A DNA stretch of 48,910 nucleotides, taken from IMG/VR virus record IMGVR_UViG_3300046820_000671, positions 1 through 48,910 of that record. One strand, 5' to 3'. Both the position numbers and the translations under genes were made by a program. Positions 35,642 through 42,363 of the stretch are shown one piece after another; positions within the stretch are counted from its first letter, which is position 1; each line of letters starts with the position of its first letter. The notes under the pieces are model-generated. The model saw only the letters and a program-made list of their open reading frames with translations, was not told the origin of the DNA and searched no databases. The DNA comes from a virus.

Positions 35642-35715
35642 GTGGCCATGTTGTAATGGTAGCAACCTAGACTGTGACTCTGGTAGTTCGGGTTCGAGTC
35701 CCGATGGTCACCCCT
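35642..35715 (+). tRNA. tRNA-His(GTG), 3' end CCT
   Basis: GTGGCCA/TGGTCAC acceptor, loop CTGTGAC, discriminator C73. The 3' end reads C-CCT, not CCA, and position -1 is T rather than the usual G. Confidence 0.9.
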
Positions 35716-35727
35716 AAGAAGTTTTAT

Positions 35728-35803
35728 GCCAAGATAGCTCAGTAGGTAGAGCACCGGATTGAAAATCCGGGTGTGGGCGGTTCGATCCCGCCTCTTGGTA
35801 CCA
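35728..35803 (+). tRNA. tRNA-Phe(GAA)
   Basis: GCCAAGA/TCTTGGT acceptor, stem CCGGA/TCCGG with loop TTGAAAA, CCA encoded. Confidence 0.96.
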
Positions 35804-35810
35804 ATTTTGT

Positions 35811-35884
35811 TCCCGGGTGGTGTAATGGTAACACAACTGACTTTGACTCAGTCGTTCAAGGTTCGAGCCCTTGCCCGGGTGCCA
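35811..35884 (+). tRNA. tRNA-Gln(TTG)
   Basis: TCCCGGG/CCCGGGT acceptor with a T1-T72 mismatch, stem ACTGA/TCAGT with loop CTTTGAC, CCA encoded. Confidence 0.93.
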
Positions 35885-36607
35885 TTAATATTTAATTGCG
35901 TAGTCGCTGTATTTTTCCAATGAGCGTTCAACCAATGCGTTAATTTTGTCTAGCACTGCCTGAGACTTGTTGTGGTAGATGATAACTGCAATTTGTTTCT
36001 TTCCAGGTTCGACAACATCAATGGTGTGAGCCGCTCTGATATTGTTTATATAAAAACATCCTGTTGGGGTATGTTCGCACGTATAGATTTCATCATGTAA
36101 AAATTGATTAATGTCAGGTACAACTGAGCCAGGTGAAAAATATCTAGGTGATATTGCCGCTTGTTCAGTGTAAGCTTCTTTAGTCTTTTTCAAGATTAAC
36201 TTGTTTGGAGTTTCTTCATATTCTAAGTACAATCTTAAACCAAACTCGTCTGGGTCTTGATGCCAAAACCTTCCGACATATTGATCTTTAACTGGGAGAA
36301 CTAGTAAATTGTTTATGTCATCATGCGTTAAGCCAAATGCACTTGCAAAGTAATTAGAAAGCTCGGGAAACTTTTCATCAAACTTTCCTTGCCACCCTTC
36401 AAACATTCTGTTGAATGGATTCACTGGAGCCCATGGATAATTTGTAGCAACTGCTTCGCCAAGTTTAGAACCTTGATTCATAAAAGTTCTAATTTCTTTT
36501 AGCTTTATGTTATACTCAGTTATCCAATTTTTTAATTCCTCAATGTCAACATTAGGTAGAGGCGGACAGTCTAATGGAGTGTATAATGTGTTTAATAATG
36601 TGTTCAT
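35885..36607 (-). CDS. 2OG-Fe(II) oxygenase-like protein (9)
   Basis: 240 aa. GRFWHQDPDEFG (HxD), IRAAHTIDVV (distal His) and KKQIAVIIYH as the last strand, with Lys/Arg at the 2OG position less certain. Overlaps the upstream oxygenase by 4 nt (ATGA), so both come from one late transcript. The gene ends at the base next to tRNA-Gln on the other strand. Confidence 0.75.
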   Translation of the reverse strand: MNTLLNTLYTPLDCPPLPNVDIEELKNWITEYNIKLKEIRTFMNQGSKLGEAVATNYPWAPVNPFNRMFEGWQGKFDEKFPELSNYFASAFGLTHDDINNLLVLPVKDQYVGRFWHQDPDEFGLRLYLEYEETPNKLILKKTKEAYTEQAAISPRYFSPGSVVPDINQFLHDEIYTCEHTPTGCFYINNIRAAHTIDVVEPGKKQIAVIIYHNKSQAVLDKINALVERSLEKYSDYAIKY

Positions 36608-37224
36608 GTTTTTTCTATTAGACCTTTTTTATCTAGTTGTTCTACAACCCAGCTATACTCGGGGTTACCTAACAATCTAAATGCAAGTGTAACCCGAGGC
36701 AATGAATTTTTTCTGTTGTCAATTGTATGCCAGACGTCAGTTTTAATTAGTGTTGTGCGACCAAAGTTAGTGCTTTCTACAATATCCCAATCAGTTGGAT
36801 CAGTAATGTCAGCACCCACTGGGAATCCAGCCCTGGCACCGTTGCGTTGATCAACTAGACCGACTTCGTATTGATCTGGGCGAACCCACATAATCTCGCT
36901 ATCTTCGCAACCACTTAGTGGAAGATTTAAACTACAATGTCTAGGCCAACTTGCGCTATCAATATGCAAGCCGCCAACAACTAGCTCTTTACATATAAAG
37001 AGATTTACGTGGTGAATTATAAGATTGCAGTCGGCCATATCATTGAACAATTCAAGTTGGCTGTTTAATGTATTTGCCACTTCGTTAGTAACCGGATCCC
37101 AATAGTGCCAGCGAATACTGGTATGGCGACGGTTAGTCATTTCGGTAATTTTGTCTTTAAAAAATTCGTTACATAGTGCAATATCATTTGCATATGACTT
37201 TTTTAGATGATAGTAGTTTTTCAT
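36604..37224 (-). CDS. 2OG-Fe(II) oxygenase-like protein (10)
   Basis: 206 aa from the ATG at 37224, fixed by the consensus late promoter; the frame extends 16 codons further without support. GGLHIDSASWPRHCSLNLPLSGCED (HxD and strand), DVWHTIDN (distal His), LPRVTLAFRLL (2OG arginine). LNLPLSGC resembles protein 2 (FNIPISGC), so the two may be related more closely. Confidence 0.83.
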   Translation of the reverse strand: MKNYYHLKKSYANDIALCNEFFKDKITEMTNRRHTSIRWHYWDPVTNEVANTLNSQLELFNDMADCNLIIHHVNLFICKELVVGGLHIDSASWPRHCSLNLPLSGCEDSEIMWVRPDQYEVGLVDQRNGARAGFPVGADITDPTDWDIVESTNFGRTTLIKTDVWHTIDNRKNSLPRVTLAFRLLGNPEYSWVVEQLDKKGLIEKT

Positions 37225-37229
37225 GCTGA

Positions 37230-37237
37230 TATTTATA
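37230..37237 (-). promoter_or_regulatory. Late promoter TATAAATA (T4 consensus)
   Basis: Minus strand; exact consensus ending 5 nt before the ATG at 37224. Confidence 0.78.
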
Positions 37238-37265
37238 GGACAAGACCATATAAGTATTAGCCTAA

Positions 37266-37342
37266 GCCTCAATAGCTCATTTGGTTAGAGCACCGTCTTG
37301 ATAAGGCGGGGGTGCCTGGTTCGAATCCAGGTTGAGGCACCA
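37266..37342 (+). tRNA. tRNA-Ile(GAT) (2)
   Basis: GCCTCAA/TTGAGGC acceptor, stem CCGTC/GGCGG with loop TTGATAA, CCA encoded. Confidence 0.94.
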
Positions 37343-37348
37343 ATTTGT

Positions 37349-37422
37349 GCATCGCTGGTGTAATGGCAGCATGTCGGTCTCCAAAACCGTTGGTCGGGGT
37401 TCGAGTCCCTGGCGGTGTGCCA
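37349..37422 (+). tRNA. tRNA-Trp(CCA)
   Basis: GCATCGC/GCGGTGT acceptor with G-U pairs, stem CGGT/ACCG with loop CTCCAAA, CCA encoded. Confidence 0.94.
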
Positions 37423-37424
37423 AG

Positions 37425-37453
37425 TTGACTTAGTCAGCAGTTTGTAGTAAAAT
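37425..37453 (+). promoter_or_regulatory. sigma70 promoter
   Basis: TTGACT (37425-37430), 17-nt spacer, TAAAAT (37448-37453). Confidence 0.8.
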
Positions 37454-37472
37454 AACCTAATAGGAGAATAAT

Positions 37473-38048
37473 ATGCCAAGTGTATTTTTGGTAAGTGATA
37501 CCCATTTTGGTCATATGGGTGTATGCAAGTTTCTCCGTGCAGACGGGGTTACTAAACTGCGACCGTTTGACAATCCAGATGAAATGGATGAACACATGGT
37601 CAAAGTCTGGAACGAACGTGTCAAGCCCACTGATAAGGTCTATCACTTGGGTGATGTTGTTATCAACCGCAAGTCGTTAAGTATCATGCGTAGATTAAAC
37701 GGTGATAAGGTGTTGATCAAAGGCAACCATGATATCTTCAAGTTAGAAGATTATACAGCACACTTTCGTGATGTTCGTGCTTATCATGTGATGAATGGGC
37801 TGATCTTAAGCCACATTCCTGTACACCCAAGCAACTTATATCGCTTTGGATGCAACATTCATGGACATTTGCATGCCAACCACATTATGCGTAGCAATGG
37901 CTATGGTGGTGAAGTTGTTGACGAACGCTACTTTAATGCTTGTGTTGAAAACCACGATTTTGGCCCTGTGTTGTTTGAAGATGCATTAAAGAAAATTAAA
38001 GAACGCGGTGGTGTTGTTGGATTTAGGGACGATCCTATCTCGTCGTAG
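37473..38048 (+). CDS. Metallophosphoesterase (calcineurin-like)
   Basis: 191 aa; AGGAG 9 nt upstream. All five motifs present: VSDTHFGH (Asp, His), LGDVV, IKGNHD, LSHIP and IHGHLH. Two-metal phosphoesterase of the small YfcE-like type; substrate may be cyclic nucleotides, RNA ends or nucleotides. The last 10 nt overlap tRNA-Arg(CCT). Own sigma70 promoter. Confidence 0.9.
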   Translation: MPSVFLVSDTHFGHMGVCKFLRADGVTKLRPFDNPDEMDEHMVKVWNERVKPTDKVYHLGDVVINRKSLSIMRRLNGDKVLIKGNHDIFKLEDYTAHFRDVRAYHVMNGLILSHIPVHPSNLYRFGCNIHGHLHANHIMRSNGYGGEVVDERYFNACVENHDFGPVLFEDALKKIKERGGVVGFRDDPISS

Positions 38049-38113
38049 TTCAATGGATAGAACGGAAACCTCCTAAGTTTCAAATATAGGTTCGATTCCT
38101 ATCGGCGAGACCA
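38039..38113 (+). tRNA. tRNA-Arg(CCT), overlapping a CDS end
   Basis: CTCGTCG/CGGCGAG acceptor, stem GAAAC/GTTTC with loop CTCCTAA, CCA encoded. Its 5' end lies in the phosphoesterase gene. Confidence 0.94.
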
Positions 38114-38121
38114 TCCATTTT

Positions 38122-38129
38122 AGTAAATA
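38122..38129 (+). promoter_or_regulatory. Late promoter AGTAAATA
   Basis: Ends 4 nt before the ATG at 38134. Confidence 0.6.
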
Positions 38130-38133
38130 GTGG

Positions 38134-38334
38134 ATGCGTATCGAAAGCTCTTATTCTATTAGCAATATTATTGGCGCAGGGCCTTACGGTAAGACCGAAG
38201 TACATCGTAAAGAAGTAGATCAACAGGGCAGGACTTACCATACTGTAGAAACACATCCATTCTTTTCTTACTCAGCTTACGGAACGATAGAAGCTGTTAA
38301 AGAGATTGGCAAGAACGTAGATAAACTAGCTTAA
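38134..38334 (+). CDS. Small late protein, unknown
   Basis: 66 aa. RIESSYSISNIIGAGPYGKTEVHRKEVDQQGRTYHTVE suggests a small beta-hairpin protein; C-terminal helix TIEAVKEIGKNVDKL. The stop touches the first base of tRNA-Arg(TCG). Predicted leaderless late gene. Function unknown. Confidence 0.65.
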   Translation: MRIESSYSISNIIGAGPYGKTEVHRKEVDQQGRTYHTVETHPFFSYSAYGTIEAVKEIGKNVDKLA

Positions 38335-38409
38335 CGGTCCTTAGTTCAACGGATAGAATGCTTGGCTTCGAACCAAGTGGTGTGGGTTCGATTCCTGCAG
38401 GACCGGCCA
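38335..38409 (+). tRNA. tRNA-Arg(TCG)
   Basis: CGGTCCT/AGGACCG acceptor, stem CTTGG/CCAAG with loop CTTCGAA, CCA encoded. Confidence 0.95.
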
Positions 38410-38413
38410 CTAA

Positions 38414-38635
38414 TCAAGGTTTATACGGAGCAACGTTTTGATATACAGGGCGTATTTCAATAGATGTTAATTCGTTTGGATTACGAACAGCAAATATTGT
38501 AAAAGCGCCGCTCTTTTCAGCATCCAACACCGCTGTGTTTACAGGAGTTAAATCGAGGTAGCCAGTTGCGTCTACTGTAGTATCAACTTCTTTCCAGAAG
38601 CGTTGGTTAATAAAGATTTGTAAGGTAGTTTTCAT
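38414..38635 (-). CDS. Small late protein, unknown
   Basis: 73 aa, start supported by a late element. Beta-rich (TLQIFINQRFWKEVDTTVDATG, FTIFAVRNPNELTSIEIRPVY), with no membrane segment or catalytic motif. Might be a decoration or minor virion protein (inference from late control). Function unknown. Confidence 0.68.
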   Translation of the reverse strand: MKTTLQIFINQRFWKEVDTTVDATGYLDLTPVNTAVLDAEKSGAFTIFAVRNPNELTSIEIRPVYQNVAPYKP

Positions 38636-38640
38636 ACTAT

Positions 38641-38648
38641 TACTTAAA
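38641..38648 (-). promoter_or_regulatory. Late promoter TTTAAGTA
   Basis: Minus strand; TAAGTA ends 5 nt before the ATG at 38635. Confidence 0.6.
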
Positions 38649-38737
38649 ATGTTTTTGTCCGTTTTCTATCCTACAATAGTATTGATGCAACGAAGTGCTT
38701 ATTTTGAACATAAGTAAACGCATTAGGAGAACACACA

Positions 38738-39028
38738 ATGTTAACAAAGGTTACTACAATTATTTGGGACGTTACGGCCAAAGAAAATTTAGGTGCAAAA
38801 CTAATTGGTGATATTCAGGAAAAAGTACGTTCATACGTCAAGGCTGGTTTAACTGATGGCAAGCTTCATATAGACTACAACAATCCTGCAGTTATTCAAC
38901 GTTGCTGGACCAGTGAAGAAGTAGCACAAGAATTTAAAGATTGGATGCTTGAGTTGTCTAGTAAACACAACAACCCAGTCAAAGAAGTTAAAATTGAAGA
39001 CATAAGCAATCTTGTTGTCACTAAGTAA
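38738..39028 (+). CDS. Phage protein, unknown
   Basis: 96 aa; AGGAGA upstream. KVTTIIWDVTAKENLGAKLIGDIQEKVRSYVKAG, then CWTSEEVAQEFKDWMLELSSKH. The pattern of a strand, helix and EF/helical tail is found in several T4-like phage hypotheticals. Probably in one unit with the oxygenase gene at 39051. Function unknown. Confidence 0.75.
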   Translation: MLTKVTTIIWDVTAKENLGAKLIGDIQEKVRSYVKAGLTDGKLHIDYNNPAVIQRCWTSEEVAQEFKDWMLELSSKHNNPVKEVKIEDISNLVVTK

Positions 39029-39050
39029 AAATATAATTTAAAGGAACGCT

Positions 39051-39827
39051 ATGTTTGAAGTGTCAGTGTATGATAATTTAGTATCAGCAGAACAGCATAA
39101 AGAAGTTTGGCAGTATATTAACAACCAAGAATGGTATGCTACTTGGAAACAGACACGAGCATCAAGTGGAGTGTATATTCCAGCTCAAACTAGAGAACAC
39201 GTATGGTTTAATTACCAAGTTCGTCCCAATCCAACAATGTGGATGCACCGAGCCGTATTTGGCAGTGACGATGCTAGTTTACAAAACAATCACCCAGTTG
39301 TTTGGAAGCTTTGGGAAACTATTAACGGTGCATTGGGTAATCGATTCTTCATTGGTGGCGATCCAGAGGACATGGCAAGTGACCCTGATGACGCACGTTG
39401 GAATGCTCCTGCCACACAAGATACAACATTAGAACCTGGCTGGCGTGTATATGCAGGCGGACAACCAGACGAAGGTATTAAGCGCAGTCATGGCGTTCAT
39501 CGAGATACTATCCGCATGGATGAAACCAAGAACTATACAATCTTGTTCTATGCAAATCCGGTTTGGTATCCAACTTGGTTTGCTGAAAATATTTTCTACC
39601 CAGATGATCCAGAAGGTAAAGCAAAAGACACACAGCAGTTTCAAAAGGGTCATGGCCAGAGTCGCAACTTTAATGTAGGTTGGGGCGATGAAGGCAAGAC
39701 TGTTAGTCCAAAGCCGGGCCGTGTGGTTGTATATGATGGTAGGACCTTGCACACAACAAGACCTGCGGCACTTTGGGCACATGACATTAGAAAAGTTATT
39801 GCTTTTAGAGTCCGTTTGAAAGATTAA
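39051..39827 (+). CDS. 2OG-Fe(II) oxygenase (11), prolyl-hydroxylase-like
   Basis: 258 aa with AAGGA 7 nt upstream, so unlike most of the group it has a normal leader. HGVHRDTIRM (HxD), GRTLHTTRPA (distal His) and RKVIAFRVRLKD (2OG arginine), with YTILFYANPVWYPTWFAEN between. The most canonical member, resembling phage P4H/PKHD-type oxygenases. Might be expressed earlier than the leaderless paralogs (inference). Confidence 0.87.
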   Translation: MFEVSVYDNLVSAEQHKEVWQYINNQEWYATWKQTRASSGVYIPAQTREHVWFNYQVRPNPTMWMHRAVFGSDDASLQNNHPVVWKLWETINGALGNRFFIGGDPEDMASDPDDARWNAPATQDTTLEPGWRVYAGGQPDEGIKRSHGVHRDTIRMDETKNYTILFYANPVWYPTWFAENIFYPDDPEGKAKDTQQFQKGHGQSRNFNVGWGDEGKTVSPKPGRVVVYDGRTLHTTRPAALWAHDIRKVIAFRVRLKD

Positions 39828-39830
39828 TCG

Positions 39831-39859
39831 TTGACATAGTGTCAACAATACCGTATAAT
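39831..39859 (+). promoter_or_regulatory. sigma70 promoter (consensus) before tRNA-Ser
   Basis: TTGACA (39831-39836), 17-nt spacer, TATAAT (39854-39859). The predicted start lies about 2 nt before the mature tRNA. Confidence 0.92.
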
Positions 39860-39867
39860 TAATATAT

Positions 39868-39957
39868 AGAGCGTGGGCCGGACGGTAAGGCAGCGGATTG
39901 CTAATCCGTAGACTCATGAAAGTGGGTCATAGGGTTCGACTCCCTAACGCTCTGCCA
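39868..39957 (+). tRNA. tRNA-Ser(GCT) (2)
   Basis: AGAGCGT/ACGCTCT acceptor, stem CGGA/TCCG with loop TTGCTAA, long variable arm, CCA encoded. Confidence 0.94.
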
Positions 39958-39979
39958 ATAAACTACATGAAAGAAAATA

Positions 39980-40141
39980 ATGAAGCCAGGAAAAACATTT
40001 AAACTAAGTAAGCAGACAAAACGATTTATGTGTACAATGGTTGATGCAACACAGCGTAACGCATACAAGCGTATGATGATCCAAGCAGAATTAGCCGCTG
40101 GTGTAGTTATTAAACGCGAGCCTAAAGAAGCACGTAAGTAA
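39980..40141 (+). CDS. 53-aa basic phage protein
   Basis: MKPGKTFKLSKQTKRFMCTM...; strongly basic, helical centre (QRNAYKRMMIQAELAAG) and basic tail. I associate this KPGK.FKLSK start with small proteins of T4-like aquatic phages. Lies between two tRNAs and is probably on the same transcript. May bind nucleic acid (inference from charge). Confidence 0.65.
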   Translation: MKPGKTFKLSKQTKRFMCTMVDATQRNAYKRMMIQAELAAGVVIKREPKEARK

Positions 40142-40148
40142 AATCAAA

Positions 40149-40232
40149 GCCCCGGTGGCGGAATGGTAGACGCGGTGGTCTTAGAAGCCACTATCGAGAG
40201 GTGTAGGAGTTCGAGTCTCCTCTGGGGCACCA
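40149..40232 (+). tRNA. tRNA-Leu(TAG)
   Basis: GCCCCGG/CTGGGGC acceptor, stem GTGGT/GCCAC with loop CTTAGAA, variable arm, CCA encoded. Confidence 0.95.
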
Positions 40233-40247
40233 TCCAAAGGTAATACA

Positions 40248-40472
40248 ATGCCAACAGTTTATACTGAAGTTGAAGTAGACGTTTCTTTGAGCGACTTTGA
40301 CACTGAAGATCTTCTTGACGAATTGGATAATCGTGGTTCACTCCCAACTGAGGGTGACGTAGATGTCAAAGAAATTGTACACAACATTTGGCTAAAGCGC
40401 AGGCTAGGCAATCATGACTATCAGCGTGAACTTGACCAGCTAATTTATCAGGTACTTGGTAGAGTAATCTAA
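40248..40472 (+). CDS. Small acidic phage protein
   Basis: 74 aa; AAAGG upstream. VYTEVEVDVSLSDFDTEDLLDELDNRG is an acidic beta-helix start seen in phage hypotheticals; C-terminal helix RELDQLIYQVLGRVI. Stop is 9 nt before tRNA-Arg(TCT). Function unknown. Confidence 0.75.
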   Translation: MPTVYTEVEVDVSLSDFDTEDLLDELDNRGSLPTEGDVDVKEIVHNIWLKRRLGNHDYQRELDQLIYQVLGRVI

Positions 40473-40481
40473 TTGAATCTC

Positions 40482-40556
40482 CTGGCGTTCGTTCAATGGA
40501 TAGGACATCATTCTTCTAAAGTGATTATAGAGGTTCGATTCCTCTACGCCGGACCA
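40482..40556 (+). tRNA. tRNA-Arg(TCT)
   Basis: CTGGCGT/ACGCCGG acceptor, stem TCATT/AGTGA with loop CTTCTAA, CCA encoded. Last tRNA of the array; the next CDS starts 6 nt later. Confidence 0.94.
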
Positions 40557-40562
40557 TTGCTC

Positions 40563-41414
40563 ATGGCATTGTTTCTGTCAATGCCAGCATTTGCAAAGAA
40601 ACCTGTTAAAGTAGTAGAACCTGCTCGTGCAGTTTTAGTCTTTGACAGAGCTTCCAATGCAATCAAAGAAGAAAAAAACATTCACCAAGCAATGCCTATT
40701 GCCAGTGTAACCAAGCTGATGACGGCTTATGTTGTACTGGAAAGCCATGCAAACTTGGATGAGAAAGTTACCATCCGTAGGCAAAAGATTGAAGGTAGTC
40801 GTTTTCTTAATGATGGTATGCAAGTAACTCGCAACGATTTATTATATCTAACACTTATATCCAGTGATAACCTTGCGGCAAAAATGCTTGCCGTTGCTCA
40901 TCCACAAGGTTACAATTCTTTCATAGCAGAAATGAATGCCACGGCGCAACGCCTGGGAATGAAGAATACATCTTTCATTGAACCTTCTGGATTACTTCCA
41001 AATACAAGCACAGCCTGGGATTTACATTTACTGAACATGGCGGTATCTAAGTACAGCATATTCAGGGATACCGCCATGAGCAAAACTTCTTACCAAGAAG
41101 CGCAAAGCAAAAAAGGCTTGTGGCAACGTTTAGTTATTCGTAATACAAATGCCTTTGCAGGCGAGTTTGATATTAAGGTAGGCAAAACAGGTTTTACTAA
41201 TCCTGCAGGTTGGTGCATTAGTATGCTAGTCAAACATCAAGGACAAGAGTTTGACCTTATTGTCCTTGGTAGTCCTAGTAAGAAAGCTCGTAATGATTTG
41301 GTTGCTGTTACATTAAAGAATCATATGAACTGGATTACTGCCAATGCTGTGATTAGGAAGATTGATCTTTTAGAGCCACCAGCTGAGGATACAATTCCTG
41401 GATTCGGTCTCTAA
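40563..41414 (+). CDS. D-alanyl-D-alanine carboxypeptidase (S11, PBP7-like)
   Basis: 283 aa from the ATG at 40563, 6 nt after the CCA of tRNA-Arg; the frame runs open through the tRNA but that part is not protein-like. Short signal peptide MALFLSMPAFA-KK. Penicillin-binding motifs: PIASVTKLM (Ser48, Lys51), SSDN and GKTGFTN. Cuts peptidoglycan stem peptides in the periplasm; in a phage it could weaken the wall or remodel it. The signal peptide is unusually short, as if the tRNA insertion had removed its beginning. Its 3' end overlaps the converging oxygenase by 62 nt. Confidence 0.9.
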   Translation: MALFLSMPAFAKKPVKVVEPARAVLVFDRASNAIKEEKNIHQAMPIASVTKLMTAYVVLESHANLDEKVTIRRQKIEGSRFLNDGMQVTRNDLLYLTLISSDNLAAKMLAVAHPQGYNSFIAEMNATAQRLGMKNTSFIEPSGLLPNTSTAWDLHLLNMAVSKYSIFRDTAMSKTSYQEAQSKKGLWQRLVIRNTNAFAGEFDIKVGKTGFTNPAGWCISMLVKHQGQEFDLIVLGSPSKKARNDLVAVTLKNHMNWITANAVIRKIDLLEPPAEDTIPGFGL

Positions 41415-42078
41415 GATTTTCAAGTTGTTCCCATGGCGTTGAGAATCGTAAACTTAAAATAAATCTCGGATTCTTTCCGTTCCAGTTTATTGCGTGTAGG
41501 TAGTCAGTTCTAACAAAGCTTGCGTAGATATTATACTTTGCTAGATATTTTTTTGACCAAACTGGTTTACCTGCGTTCACCCATCGTTCTTCTTTGGTGT
41601 CACCAATAACTTGGCATCTTACGCTAAGTCTCGACGGGTCAGTTGCTCTAGGAAACTGAATAACATGTAAGCGTGGGTCATTTTTTATATCGTGTATATC
41701 CCACCAAACCATTTCGGTATCATCATCACCGTCTAACAGCAAGTTGAAGCGGAATGTAGCTATATCATCAACACCGTTATAGGTATCAATGTGAGGATTC
41801 CCCAGCCACGGAAATGGGAACATCTTTTCTAGCTTCTTATATACAAAGAATTGGATGATTGGTTCTTCGGTAATGCCCAGGACCTGTAAGTGTGCAAGTA
41901 TTTCTTTGTATGCTGTTGAATCATACCAGTCTTGCATACTTTCTCTGGGAAACTCAACTAGGCCTGCGTCCAATGGAGCATTTTTTTGATAGTTGTCGAC
42001 AATAGGAGCAATCTTATCTTTAGTCCAGTTTAATGATTCTTCGGTAAATGAAAAAGGAATTGTTAAGTATGGCGTCAT
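41353..42078 (-). CDS. 2OG-Fe(II) oxygenase-like protein (12)
   Basis: 241 aa from the ATG at 42078, set by the late element. GNPHIDTYNGVDDIATFRFNLLLDG (HxD and strand), TDYLHAINW (distal His), PRFILSLRFS (2OG arginine). It overlaps the carboxypeptidase gene by 62 nt tail to tail. Its promoter is back to back with the sigma70 promoter of the radical SAM operon. Confidence 0.83.
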   Translation of the reverse strand: MTPYLTIPFSFTEESLNWTKDKIAPIVDNYQKNAPLDAGLVEFPRESMQDWYDSTAYKEILAHLQVLGITEEPIIQFFVYKKLEKMFPFPWLGNPHIDTYNGVDDIATFRFNLLLDGDDDTEMVWWDIHDIKNDPRLHVIQFPRATDPSRLSVRCQVIGDTKEERWVNAGKPVWSKKYLAKYNIYASFVRTDYLHAINWNGKNPRFILSLRFSTPWEQLENLRDRIQELYPQLVALKDQSS

Positions 42079-42083
42079 GCAAT

Positions 42084-42091
42084 TATTTAGC
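42084..42091 (-). promoter_or_regulatory. Late promoter GCTAAATA
   Basis: Minus strand; TAAATA ends 5 nt before the ATG at 42078. Confidence 0.65.
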
Positions 42092-42120
42092 TTGACCTTG
42101 ACAGCTAAATATCGTAAAAT
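42092..42120 (+). promoter_or_regulatory. sigma70 promoter of the radical SAM operon
   Basis: TTGACC (42092-42097), 17-nt spacer, TAAAAT (42115-42120). Confidence 0.75.
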
Positions 42121-42141
42121 AAATGCTACTTGGAGATTATT

Positions 42142-42363
42142 ATGATAGTTCACATTAACGTTGGGGTTTCAAAAGAAAACGGCAAATGGATTGGCCGCTG
42201 GCAAACTCAAGCCTGTGCAAAGACAAGCTTTGTTTGTATGGAATCTACAGACCTTAGCCATGAAGTGTTGGCAAATAGAAGAGAAGAATTAGAACGAAAA
42301 CTTGACAAGGCCTTACGTTTAGCATTTCCTAAAGCAAGTTATATTGTTCAACACAGGGAATGA
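42142..42363 (+). CDS. Small protein heading the radical SAM operon
   Basis: 73 aa from the ATG at 42142 (GGAG 6 nt upstream). Starts MIVHINVGVSKENGKWIGRW; ends with a helix rich in Arg/Glu. Overlaps the radical SAM gene by 4 nt. It may be an accessory or substrate of the enzyme, but only position supports this. Confidence 0.7.
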   Translation: MIVHINVGVSKENGKWIGRWQTQACAKTSFVCMESTDLSHEVLANRREELERKLDKALRLAFPKASYIVQHRE

